A stretch of 64,000 nucleotides of DNA from Paenibacillus apiarius (GTDB lineage Bacteria > Bacillota > Bacilli > Paenibacillales > Paenibacillaceae). The position numbers and the translations under genes are program-made. The notes beneath the pieces are model-generated. The model had not been told where the DNA came from, did no database searches, and worked only from the letters and a program-made list of their open reading frames with translations. The stretch lies in contig NZ_JAFFHZ010000001.1 of assembly GCF_017052585.1 (NCBI RefSeq), positions 1,054,001-1,118,000 on the forward strand, given 5' to 3'. How positions within the stretch are numbered: position 1 is the stretch's first letter; every line of letters starts with the position of its first letter. Positions 26,634-35,003 of the stretch are shown piece by piece.

Positions 26634-26681
26634 AAAGCTGAACCGCTTGCCGAGAGCAGGTGCATCCTTTTCAGCTTTTTT
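26634..26681 (+). terminator. Terminator after the permease remnant
   Basis: AAAGCTGAA and TTCAGCTTT are separated by a 27-base loop and followed by T residues. It is probably the original terminator of the lost transporter genes. Confidence 0.7.
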
Positions 26682-26916
26682 GACTTGTCTCTAACATGTC
26701 TATATATCGGCGGCCAGTTGACACCTCTATCGAACGAGGTAAGATCTATATGAACCAGTTATATTCTAGCAAGTGCCTTAGCCCATTAGTTACTGCTGTG
26801 GAATACCACGAATAACAAACCACATGAAAACCTGCAGCAGATTCGCTTCCCACCGAGCGGCCTGGAACTTATGCCTGTATGGAATGGTGGATGAATCAAT
26901 TAGAGGAGGGAAACTC

Positions 26917-29058
26917 TTGACAGAGCGATGGAACACACGAATAAGCTCGATTAGCGCCATGTTGGCGGTGATGCTGACCGTCTTGGCATTCGGCAATCCC
27001 GCGGCCGCGGCAGATACGGCCGGCACAGCCCCTGGCGGAATGCCGCCGGCAGGATCGATTGTCTTTAAAAACAAAATATTTGCAGAGCCGGTAGACCTGG
27101 GCATTCCCGTCTTCACCGTTGCGATTAACGATGCGGTCGCGGGTATCGAGGATGGACGGCCAACAATGTACTCCACGGCGCAAGGCGATACGTCCGTGTT
27201 CAATGTGGTGGATATTCAAAGCAACAAGCTGCTGCGCTCCTTTCGGCTAGAGGGCGTTCATACCTCCTGGCGCCATACGATTGCTCCGGACGGAACCGTC
27301 TATATTGCAGCCATTATGTCCGGCAGCACTAGAGGAGAATTGTGGAGCTATTCACCCCGGACGAAGACCGTAAGCAGCTTGGGAGAGCCGCTTCCAGGCG
27401 AAAAATCAATCTGGTCCATGGTAACCGACGAGGATGGCAACGTATACGGAGGCACGTTCCAGCAAGGGAAGGTGTTTAAGTATGATCCCATTGCGAAGAA
27501 GTACCATGATTACGGCCGCATGCTGAAGGACCAGGAATACGTGCGCTCAATGGCGTATGACAACGGCTACATTTATGCAGGCATCGGCTCCACGGGAGCC
27601 ATCGTCAAGCTGAACGTTCAGACCGGGGAGAAGCAGGTGATTTCCGGCCAAGTGGCCGATCTCCTCGGCGTGGCTCCGGCAGACGTTCCGTTTGCGTATG
27701 ACATGGCGATCGTGGATCGGTATTTGCTCGTGAAGTTCGGCGATCCGCTCATGACCTTGTTGTTCTATGATTTGGACAAAAGCGAATGGCTGCCGCACAA
27801 AGTCGGGAAAAACATTGGCGGCGTGCAAGGAGCGGGCGTGTTCTCGTTTAACCAGCTTGCAGCGAAGGACGGCAAAGTGTATGTCCCCGCCAACGGGGTC
27901 ATTACAGAGATCGACTTGACTACGTTCGAGGCGCGCATGACCGCCATGAAATATGGCACCTCCTTCCGCGGAGCCGCCTGGGTAGCGTTCAAGGACGATC
28001 CAGACTTCCCGGGAATGTCATTCGTAACGATGCAGCGTGACGGCAAGACGTCCATCTTCAATGTCGACACGGAGAAGAGAAAGGATCTCCCTTCCGTCGT
28101 CACAGGAGCATCCAATCCGCTGCACAATATGGAAAACGGTCCAGACGGGAACATATACATGAGCGGATATCCCGGCGGAATCGGAGTGAGGTTCGACCCG
28201 CGGACCGACGCATTCACCACCTTCGGCTTAGGACAGGCGGAAGGCATGGTTGCCTATGGCCAAGAAATGTATTTTGGCATATATCCGGGAGGCCACATTC
28301 AGAACTTAGATACGACCAAGCCGGTTCCACAAGCGCACACCGTGTTCCAAATCGGCTCTGAGCAAGATCGCCCTTATATTATGCGGGCTGCGGATGACTT
28401 CATCATGATGGGGACAATTCCCGATTACGGCAAATTAGGCGGCGCATTGACTCTATATTATCCGGATACGGGAAAGAAGGAAGTATACCGTAATGTCGTC
28501 CGCAACCAGAGCATCAACGGCCTGGCATACAAGGACGGGAAAATATTCGGCTCGACCACCGTCTTTGGCGGCCTGGGGATTGCCCCGACTGAAAAAACGG
28601 CCAAAATGTTCGTGTGGGATGTCGAGAAAAAACAAAAAATAACGGAATTCACACTGGACATCCCCGATCTAGATCGGCCTGTCATGATTAGCGGCTTGTC
28701 CATTGGCCCAGACGGCAATGTATGGGGCGGGGTCGACGGAATCTTGTTCAAGCTGGACCCGGATACGTATCGCATCCTCGACTATAAAAATATATACCCG
28801 CATGTTAAAAATTACGGCTTCTGGCGCCCCTACCACCCGCATTGGGGCCAAGACGGATTGTTATACATGGATTTGGCGGATCGCATCACCGTCATCGACC
28901 CGAACACGTGGGAATTTGCAACGTTATCCGAGGATAACGGCAGCACCTTCAAGGAAATTGCTTTTATGACGCTGGCCAAGGACGGGCAAGGCAACGAGCA
29001 TATTTATTACATTGATCAAGCGAACTTGATCAAAATTCCAATTTCCAACGCAGGATAA
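26917..29058 (+). CDS. Secreted beta-propeller protein (NHL/SMP-30-like), function unknown
   Basis: The protein is 713 residues from TTG 26917, preceded by AGAGGAGGG; a frame upstream lacks support. The N-terminus is a signal peptide (charged MTERWNTR, a hydrophobic run, then AAAADTAG). The body has many short beta-strand repeats of the form APDGTVYIAA, DEDGNVYGG, GPDGNIYMSG and GPDGNVWGG spaced about 45-60 residues, as in NHL or SMP-30 propellers. Such proteins bind or hydrolyse sugars or lactones, or act as scaffolds. No catalytic signature can be assigned. A short stopless stretch in the next frame after the stop (29060-29215) may be a lost C-terminus. Confidence 0.82.
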   Translation: MTERWNTRISSISAMLAVMLTVLAFGNPAAAADTAGTAPGGMPPAGSIVFKNKIFAEPVDLGIPVFTVAINDAVAGIEDGRPTMYSTAQGDTSVFNVVDIQSNKLLRSFRLEGVHTSWRHTIAPDGTVYIAAIMSGSTRGELWSYSPRTKTVSSLGEPLPGEKSIWSMVTDEDGNVYGGTFQQGKVFKYDPIAKKYHDYGRMLKDQEYVRSMAYDNGYIYAGIGSTGAIVKLNVQTGEKQVISGQVADLLGVAPADVPFAYDMAIVDRYLLVKFGDPLMTLLFYDLDKSEWLPHKVGKNIGGVQGAGVFSFNQLAAKDGKVYVPANGVITEIDLTTFEARMTAMKYGTSFRGAAWVAFKDDPDFPGMSFVTMQRDGKTSIFNVDTEKRKDLPSVVTGASNPLHNMENGPDGNIYMSGYPGGIGVRFDPRTDAFTTFGLGQAEGMVAYGQEMYFGIYPGGHIQNLDTTKPVPQAHTVFQIGSEQDRPYIMRAADDFIMMGTIPDYGKLGGALTLYYPDTGKKEVYRNVVRNQSINGLAYKDGKIFGSTTVFGGLGIAPTEKTAKMFVWDVEKKQKITEFTLDIPDLDRPVMISGLSIGPDGNVWGGVDGILFKLDPDTYRILDYKNIYPHVKNYGFWRPYHPHWGQDGLLYMDLADRITVIDPNTWEFATLSEDNGSTFKEIAFMTLAKDGQGNEHIYYIDQANLIKIPISNAG

Positions 29059-29307
29059 GGAGCCTGGACCCGCGATCGAAATGGAGCTGCCCGCCGCCAA
29101 AGAGATTGGAAATCCGCTGCAGGAGCATAAATCGGCATACTGGGAGCATTACAACAATTGGCTCTCTCCTAATACTGACACATTCATCCTGATTAGGGAT
29201 TGCTCACGGCAATGAGATCCCATTATTATTAATACAGGAACATGTGATATTATTGGACAGATAGGTTAAAATTCTAAAATGGAAATTGCATTCGAGGTGA
29301 AAATAAG

Positions 29308-29514
29308 ATGGAAGAAAATAAAACAACCGCTGCGGAAACAGATGAGGCGAAAAAAGTGAGTCTCGCCGACGCGGCCAAGCGGATGCTGCAGCAGAAGAAA
29401 CAAGCGCAAGGCCAAGCACAAGGCCCGCACAAGCATCAAGCGGCAGGCAACCAAATGATGAAAAGCCAGCATACGAAAAAGATTAACAATCAGCGCAAGC
29501 GCATGGGTGTGTAG
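29308..29514 (+). CDS. Small basic low-complexity protein, function unknown
   Basis: The protein is 68 residues, with GAGGTG upstream of the start. The first third is acidic and helical (VSLADAAKRMLQQKK). The rest is rich in Gln, Lys, His and Gly (KQAQGQAQGPHKHQAAGN), with no membrane segment or cysteine. It looks like a disordered, nucleic-acid- or protein-binding small protein. It lies 29 bases before the aminopeptidase start and may share its promoter. Confidence 0.7.
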   Translation: MEENKTTAAETDEAKKVSLADAAKRMLQQKKQAQGQAQGPHKHQAAGNQMMKSQHTKKINNQRKRMGV

Positions 29515-29543
29515 CTCATAACAATTGAAAAAGGTGATGACAT

Positions 29544-30776
29544 ATGGCAACATTCGAACAACAGTTGGAACAATACGCTGAGCTCATCGTGAAGGTGGGC
29601 GTAAACGTGCAGCAAGGGCAACCCGTGTTCGTGACCGGCTCGCTTGAAATGGCGCCCCTCGTCCGTCTCGTCGCAAGCAAAGCGTACGATGCAGGCGCAA
29701 GCAATGTCCATGTAGAGTGGACGGACGATACGTTGACGCGCCTGAAGTTCGAAAAAGCGGCAGACGACGTGTTTACCCAGTTCCCGCAGTGGGAAGTCGA
29801 GAAACGCAACGCATTTCTGGATAAAAGAGCGGCGTTCATCTCCATCGTATCCTCCAATCCCGATTTATTGAAGGGGATCGATCCGCAGCGGATCGGCAAC
29901 AATCAGAAGGCATCGGGCAAAGCGTTGGAGCGCTTCCGCCAATTCGTGCAATCCGATAAAGTAAGCTGGACGGTCGTGGCGGCTTCGACCCGCGCCTGGG
30001 CAGCCAAAGTGTTCCCGGATCTGTCCGGCGACGAAGGAATCGCGAAGCTGTGGGATGCGATCTTCGAATCCGTCCGTCTCAATACGCCTGATCCGGTGGC
30101 AGCTTGGAAAGAACATAACGCGACATTACATAAAAAAGTGGATGTATTGAACAGCAAGCATTTCCACAAGCTGCACTACACAGCGCCGGGCACGGACTTG
30201 ACGATCGAGCTGCCAGAGAAGCATCTGTGGGTAGGCGCAGGCAGCACGAACGAGCAGGACGTGCCGTTCATGGCGAACATGCCGACCGAAGAAGTATTCA
30301 CCGTGCCTCACAAATCCGGCGTGAACGGCTACGTGTCGAGCACGAAGCCGCTCAGCTACGGAGGCAACCTCATCAATAACTTTAAAGTGACGTTCGAGAA
30401 CGGGCGCATCGTGAAGGTCGAAGCGGAAGAGGGCCAGGACATTTTGCAGCAGCTCGTCGACACTGACGAGGGTTCGCACTACTTGGGCGAAGTGGCGCTT
30501 GTGCCGCACGAATCTCCGATTTCGCAATCGAATGTCCTGTTCTACAATACGCTGTTCGATGAAAATGCATCGAATCACCTGGCGATCGGAAGCGGCTACG
30601 CCTTCAACGTGGAGGGCGGCAAGACAATGTCGCAGGAAGAGCTCGCTGCGGCCGGCGTGAACATCAGCATCACGCACGTCGACTTCATGATCGGCTCCGC
30701 GGAGATGGACATTGACGGCATTCATGAGGACGGTACTGTCGAGCCAATCTTCCGCAAGGGCAATTGGGCGATATAA
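29544..30776 (+). CDS. ampS: M29-family aminopeptidase
   Basis: The protein is 410 residues, the usual length for AmpS/PepS/AmpT. These are cytoplasmic dimers with two metal ions that remove N-terminal residues from peptides. The family blocks are present: NMPTEEVFTVPHKSGVNGYV, SHYLGEVALVPHESPI, NHLAIGSGYAFN and ITHVDFMIGSAEMDIDG, which hold the Glu, His, Tyr and Asp metal and catalytic residues. The start follows AAGGTGAT, and a good terminator follows at 30814. Confidence 0.95.
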   Translation: MATFEQQLEQYAELIVKVGVNVQQGQPVFVTGSLEMAPLVRLVASKAYDAGASNVHVEWTDDTLTRLKFEKAADDVFTQFPQWEVEKRNAFLDKRAAFISIVSSNPDLLKGIDPQRIGNNQKASGKALERFRQFVQSDKVSWTVVAASTRAWAAKVFPDLSGDEGIAKLWDAIFESVRLNTPDPVAAWKEHNATLHKKVDVLNSKHFHKLHYTAPGTDLTIELPEKHLWVGAGSTNEQDVPFMANMPTEEVFTVPHKSGVNGYVSSTKPLSYGGNLINNFKVTFENGRIVKVEAEEGQDILQQLVDTDEGSHYLGEVALVPHESPISQSNVLFYNTLFDENASNHLAIGSGYAFNVEGGKTMSQEELAAAGVNISITHVDFMIGSAEMDIDGIHEDGTVEPIFRKGNWAI

Positions 30777-30813
30777 CGAAATGACAGTTTGAACGATTGA
30801 CGCGGATTTGCGG

Positions 30814-30843
30814 CGGCAGGAGCATGAGGCTCCTGCCGTTTTT
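30814..30843 (+). terminator. Intrinsic terminator of the aminopeptidase gene
   Basis: Ten-base arms CGGCAGGAGC and GCTCCTGCCG enclose a five-base loop and are followed by TTTTTCT. Confidence 0.93.
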
Positions 30844-30930
30844 CTATTTAGGCACCATGAATGCAAGCCGTATCGCCTTACCCTTGAAACGCCTCTTTTA
30901 TCCGCTCTCCCCATTCATCAGAAACCGTTT

Positions 30931-30960
30931 GCTGACTGGAGGGGAGAGTGAAGCAAAGCA
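30931..30960 (-). repeat. Inverted copy of the dispersed 30-bp repeat
   Basis: Read on the minus strand it contains TTTGCTTCACTCTCCC, 16 bases identical to the core of the 57-bp array at 20479. A weaker copy in the opposite direction may lie at about 30896-30922. Confidence 0.7.
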
Positions 30961-31090
30961 TGGCGGCACATGAACAAGGTTCAGAGGGTGCAGCTCGGTT
31001 GGAACTACGATATTCATGCTTGTCGTAATCCTGCAAACATGCGCATAATGGTAGGAAATAGATGACATTTTAGGGGAAGGAGACTCTTCC

Positions 31091-32278
31091 ATGCACGTAT
31101 GGCAGGATTTCAAGATATTTATGAGGATTAAGGGCGCGGGTTTTCTCGTGCTGACCCTCTTTTTGTACGGAATCGGAACCGGGATTTTGGCTCCGATGAA
31201 CGCCATTTATTTAAAGGAGTCGATAGGACTCGGCAAAGGCGAGATTGCTTCGATTTTTGCCATATCGCTCTTTTTGAACATGGTGCTTACGATCTCGGTC
31301 GGATTCATCAGCGACAGCATGAAACGGAAGAAGACGATTCCGATCCTCGCATCCCTGGTGTGCATGACGGGTCTGCTCATCTATATGAATGCTGCGGCCT
31401 ACGTTCCGGCACTCATCGGGATGGCGCTCGCGACCGCGCCTTCAGGCATGATTATGGGACAGCTGTTCGCGATGGCCCGCAATCATTTTACGCGCATGGC
31501 TCCGGACGTCGTGGAGATCGCCCAGATTTGGCTCCGCGCGACGTACAGCGTCGGCTTCTTCACGGGCTTGCTGCTTGGGGCCAATTTGTATTTGCTGGCA
31601 ACGTTCCAGGGCGTGCTGTGGGGGAATATGGCGGGGTATGCGGCTTTGTTCATCCTGCTGCTGTTCTATAAAGAAATTACGGCAGAGGCGTCAGCCAACA
31701 AGACGGTTAAGGGGGAACCCTTCTCCGTCGTCATGCTGTTCGCCATTCTGCTGCTGTCCTGTGCCGATGCGATTCGGGGATTGTATTTGCCGCTCGTCGT
31801 CCACGAGCAATTCGGAGATCCGCGCCTGATGTCTTACATATGGAGCACGCAGGCCGTGTTCGAGCTCTTGTTCATGACGATGGCCGGCTATTGGGCCGCC
31901 AAATACGGCAGCAAGCCGATCATCCTGCTCGGCAGCGCCTTTGCGCTGGCCACTTATTTGACCTACAGCGCCAGCGGGTCATTGACCGTCTTTTTTCTGG
32001 TGCAACCGCTGTATTCATTCTTCGTGTCCGTGCTGTATGGCGTCGGGATGGGCTACGTGCAGCGCATGTTCATTCACAAGGCGGGCTTCGGCGCCAGTCT
32101 GTATGTATTCATTTCCCAGACGGCTTCTCTCATCGGCTACTTCCTGCCGCTGCTAATCGAAGGGGTGACGCCGCGCATCTTCTGGATACCCGCGGCCTTG
32201 ATTATCGTGTCGGTTGGGCTGATGACGAAGGTTCTGCATACCGATCGGCATCAGCGCCCGCAAGCCCTTTCTTCATAA
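31091..32278 (+). CDS. MFS transporter
   Basis: The protein is 395 residues with about twelve membrane helices. The start has AAGGAG ten bases upstream. The A-motif-like loop VGFISDSMKRKKTIPI follows helix 2. The layout resembles the SetA/SotB sugar-efflux and YttB-like groups; the substrate is not known. It is monocistronic and converges on the folate operon across a hairpin at 32302. Confidence 0.85.
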   Translation: MHVWQDFKIFMRIKGAGFLVLTLFLYGIGTGILAPMNAIYLKESIGLGKGEIASIFAISLFLNMVLTISVGFISDSMKRKKTIPILASLVCMTGLLIYMNAAAYVPALIGMALATAPSGMIMGQLFAMARNHFTRMAPDVVEIAQIWLRATYSVGFFTGLLLGANLYLLATFQGVLWGNMAGYAALFILLLFYKEITAEASANKTVKGEPFSVVMLFAILLLSCADAIRGLYLPLVVHEQFGDPRLMSYIWSTQAVFELLFMTMAGYWAAKYGSKPIILLGSAFALATYLTYSASGSLTVFFLVQPLYSFFVSVLYGVGMGYVQRMFIHKAGFGASLYVFISQTASLIGYFLPLLIEGVTPRIFWIPAALIIVSVGLMTKVLHTDRHQRPQALSS

Positions 32279-32301
32279 AAGGACCCATACTGGCAACGAA
32301 A

Positions 32302-32330
32302 GCCGGCGATTCCGCTACGGAACCGCCGGC
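32302..32330. terminator. Hairpin between MFS and folate genes
   Basis: GCCGGCG-TTCCG pairs with CGGAA-CGCCGGC around CTA. A short T-run follows on the plus strand. Confidence 0.75.
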
Positions 32331-32359
32331 CATTTTCTATGCCGTGCAGCAAATAGGCC

Positions 32360-32998
32360 CTATGCCTTGATTCGTTGATGCACGGTGCGCAGCGCAGCTT
32401 CCTTCAACTGCCCCAGTTCCATGAGCAATTGGGAAGCTTGCTCCGCGTATTCTCCCTTGCGCTCCGCATCCTTCACCGAGGCAAGGTTCATTTCAATCGT
32501 CAAATAAGCGGATTGGGCAGCCGCTTCGAACAGAATGGCCCCAATGCCCAGATCGGAGATGACGTTCTTGTTGGATATCTCCGCGATAGCAGCCGTCATG
32601 CGCATTCCGTCTTTGCATACCCGGAGCAGCCGCAGCGGAACATCGATCGCCGCGTAGGTCGCTGCGCGCATCGCATGTCTGCGCTGCGCCTGCTCTGCTT
32701 CAGTGCCCTTGGGCAGCCGCAGCGCCTCCATGAACTGCCCGAACGTGCGAATGTCGTCGGCAAGCAGCTCCTCGCATAGAGCAGACAGACTGTTCATCTC
32801 ATTCAGCGTAAGCTCAATTTGTTCCCGAATGGCCGCGAACTTCTCGCCCTGCGACAGATTGCCCACCATCGAGGTCATCGCTGCGCCGAGCGCCGCCACA
32901 AGCGCGGCCACGCTGCCTCCGCCCGGTGTCGGCTCGGCGCTGCCCGCATGCTCCAAAAAGCTTCTTATCGAACTGTCCCACGTGATCGCTTGATTCAT
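32360..32998 (-). CDS. fchA: Methenyltetrahydrofolate cyclohydrolase (FTCD_C family)
   Basis: The protein is 212 residues and all helical, the size of stand-alone FchA and of the cyclodeaminase domain of FTCD. The Gly-rich GSAEPTPGGGSVAALVAALG near the N-terminus is the family signature. It would convert 5,10-methenyl-tetrahydrofolate to 10-formyl-tetrahydrofolate. Its start overlaps the folD stop (ATGA), so it is second in a ZTP-riboswitch operon. Since folD has the same cyclohydrolase activity and is broken here, FchA may cover that step. Confidence 0.9.
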   Translation of the reverse strand: MNQAITWDSSIRSFLEHAGSAEPTPGGGSVAALVAALGAAMTSMVGNLSQGEKFAAIREQIELTLNEMNSLSALCEELLADDIRTFGQFMEALRLPKGTEAEQAQRRHAMRAATYAAIDVPLRLLRVCKDGMRMTAAIAEISNKNVISDLGIGAILFEAAAQSAYLTIEMNLASVKDAERKGEYAEQASQLLMELGQLKEAALRTVHQRIKA

Positions 32999-33859
32999 TG
33001 CTCCGTCTCCTTTTCGCCGAGCTGGTAATCCAGCGCCCGCAGCACATTTTCGAACAGAATGGCGGTCGTGAGCGTGCCTACTCCTCCCGGAACCGGCGTG
33101 ATGGCCGTCACCTCATCCGCCACATCCCGCGCAATATCGCCCGCAATCGACCCATCGTCCGACTCGTTGATCCCTGCATCGACCAGAACGAGCGCTGGAT
33201 GCACCATATCCCTTGTAATCAGGTTCGGGCGTCCGACCGCCGCGAACGCAATCTCGGCATGCCGCAAGTGGAAAGCGAGATCGGGCGTGCGGGAATGGCA
33301 TACCGTCACGGTCGCCTGCTCCCGCTGCAGCATGTGGAAGAGCGGCAGGCCTACGGTTTGCCCTCTCCCGACCAGCGTGACATTTTTGCCTGCCAGCGAA
33401 TAACCGTAATGCTTGAGCAAGCGGATGCAGGCCTGCGGCGTGGCCGGATAGATCCCGCGCTCCCCCAGTAATGGTCGCCAGCTTGTTGAACGGCGTCACG
33501 CCATCGACATCCTTGAGCGGCGCGATGGCCCGCTCGATTGCCGCCGCGGACAGATGCTCCGGCAAAGGCAGTTCGAGCATAATGCCATGCACGTCACGAT
33601 CGGCGTTCAGCTTGGCGATGAGCTCCAGTATTTCTTGCTCCGCCGCGTCTTTGCCGAAGGCATGCAGCTGGAACGATACCCCCAGCTTATCCGCCGCCTT
33701 CTGCTTCATCTTCGCATAATAAGCGGATGCGAGATCCCCCTCGACGAGAATCGTGGCAATGCATGGACGATGCCCCTCCGATGCATACCCCTCCACCCGC
33801 TTCCGGATATCGTTGTATACGGCATCCGCAGCTTCTTTTGCTTTCATGATCATTCCCAT
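32995..33859 (-). pseudogene. folD: folD, bifunctional methylenetetrahydrofolate dehydrogenase/cyclohydrolase, with a frameshift
   Basis: Starting at ATG 33859 after AGGAGG, the first frame encodes the catalytic half (SAYYAKMKQKAADKLG with the conserved Tyr and Lys, then GIMLELPLPEHL and KDVDGVTPFNKLAT). At about 33460-33465 the frame breaks in a run of five G (minus strand). The second frame then continues with GIYPATPQACIRLLKHYGYS, VTLVGRGQTVGLPL and VPGGVGTLTTAILFEN, completing FolD. Removing one G restores a single frame of about 287 residues. A real one-base insertion or a sequencing error in the homopolymer are both possible. Confidence 0.88.
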
Positions 33860-33903
33860 CGTATAACCTCCTGTAGCATATCGATTGCAATCATTTGAAA
33901 AAC

Positions 33904-33951
33904 AAAAAAAGCATTTGCCGAAGCTCATCAATCGAGTCTTCAACAAATACT
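33904..33951 (-). terminator. Terminator downstream of the ZTP aptamer
   Basis: On the minus strand AGTATTTGTTGAAG pairs with CTTCGGCAAATGCT (two G-U pairs) and is followed by seven T residues. It sits between aptamer and folD, so the riboswitch probably controls termination. Confidence 0.85.
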
Positions 33952-33954
33952 TTT

Positions 33955-34029
33955 ACCCAGGCGAACGGTATCATCCGACTGTATGCTCCCTCGTGGTTGC
34001 CCCCACTTTTTTCGCCAGTTACATACAGC
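33955..34029 (-). promoter_or_regulatory. ZTP riboswitch (pfl motif) upstream of folD-fchA
   Basis: On the minus strand P1 pairs CTGTATG (34028-34022) with CATACAG (33985-33979). Inside are the conserved ACTGGCG, a GTGG/CCAC stem, and GAGGGAG. After P1 come a short hairpin (CGG/CCG) and the conserved 3' segment CGCCTGGGT. This order is that of the pfl/ZTP motif, which senses the purine intermediate ZMP/ZTP as a signal of 10-formyl-tetrahydrofolate shortage and turns on folD, fchA, purH and related genes. The match is by eye. Confidence 0.87.
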
Positions 34030-34177
34030 ATTCAATTTCTTTTATCCTATCAAATCGGAATAAAAAAGAAAACCTTTTTTGTTTTTACAAAATAAATTCC
34101 TGCGCCCCGTCACATCTAACCTATCGTGAATATCATGGAGCAGCGAAGCACATTCATCTAGAAGAGGGTGTTATCGA

Positions 34178-34795
34178 ATGCCTATTGTAGGTCAGGCTAT
34201 AATAGTTAGCAGCAGTAACGTATATGTTGCGAATGACCGGGATACAGCCATTGCTTTGGCCGTAAGCGGAGCGCCAGGCAATAAAGCCACGGTTGTCCCC
34301 CGCTATGCTCTTTGGCCCCAATTAATTAAATATTCGAATGACAACGGGCTTTTCCCCACTATAAATCCCCGATACATTTGGGATTCAACTACATCCGATG
34401 GTCAAAGCAGAGCATTTGCCGCAAGAAGCGGCGGCATCAGTAACGCTAATCCGCTCACAATTAACGTAAATTTATGCGCCTTTTCCGACAATGCCCATGT
34501 GGCCCGGGTTGACGTTTATAATTTTAGTCCACCGACCCCTGAGTTGGTGCAGACGTTAACTCCTCCAGTGCTCTTGGATGGAAATATGGATCCTATTGTC
34601 GGCCTAACCGAAACGCCGCCTTACAATTGGCAAGACATAAGAGTGTACAAAAAAAACACTAACACCCCTCTTCCTCCCGGACAAATATATGTCGTGGTAG
34701 TGTCTTTTACAGCAGTCAACTATATTCTCAATCCGCTTGGAAGCGAAAATCCTGCAGGATTATCGTTCATTGCCAATGTCGATTTTATTACATGA
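34178..34795 (+). CDS. Protein of unknown function
   Basis: The protein is 205 residues; GAGGGTG lies upstream of the start. It has no signal peptide or membrane segment and is rich in Asn, Pro, Val and Thr with long predicted beta stretches (GQAIIVSSSNVYVAND at the start, IYVVVVSFTAVNYILN near the end). Base composition is more AT-rich than its neighbours. It ends about 80 bases before a dispersed repeat that hosts an insertion sequence. I do not recognise a family; a beta-sandwich surface or spore-associated protein is only a guess. Confidence 0.65.
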   Translation: MPIVGQAIIVSSSNVYVANDRDTAIALAVSGAPGNKATVVPRYALWPQLIKYSNDNGLFPTINPRYIWDSTTSDGQSRAFAARSGGISNANPLTINVNLCAFSDNAHVARVDVYNFSPPTPELVQTLTPPVLLDGNMDPIVGLTETPPYNWQDIRVYKKNTNTPLPPGQIYVVVVSFTAVNYILNPLGSENPAGLSFIANVDFIT

Positions 34796-34879
34796 CCAGC
34801 TCCGACAATCATCGAAAGTTGTCCATCACTCACCCTATCATTCAAAAGGATGCAGGACAAGTTAGGAAAAGAGATATCA

Positions 34880-35003
34880 AACTGCAAAAATACAGTTGTT
34901 TTTCCGCATTTCCGGCTTTTTCGGCATTTGAAGTGCAAATGTGCAGTTAAAAACAATGGAATCCCCGTTTTTGTGATATTAAGCTAAAATGAGCTGTATT
35001 TTT
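34880..35003 (-). repeat. Four-palindrome dispersed element, part 1 (split by the IS)
   Basis: Carries palindrome 4 (first base at 34897, AACTGTATTTTTGCAGTT), palindrome 3 (first base at 34948, AACTGCACATTTGCACTT) and half of palindrome 2, in minus orientation. The other half lies beyond the insertion sequence at 36572. After in-silico removal of the IS and one target copy the spacings are 51, 61 and 51 bases. Confidence 0.88.

Noticed and set aside
30898..31206. Minus-strand 102-codon frame antisense to the MFS gene start
   Set aside because: It lies over a repeat copy and the MFS ribosome site and has no initiation signal; a shadow frame.
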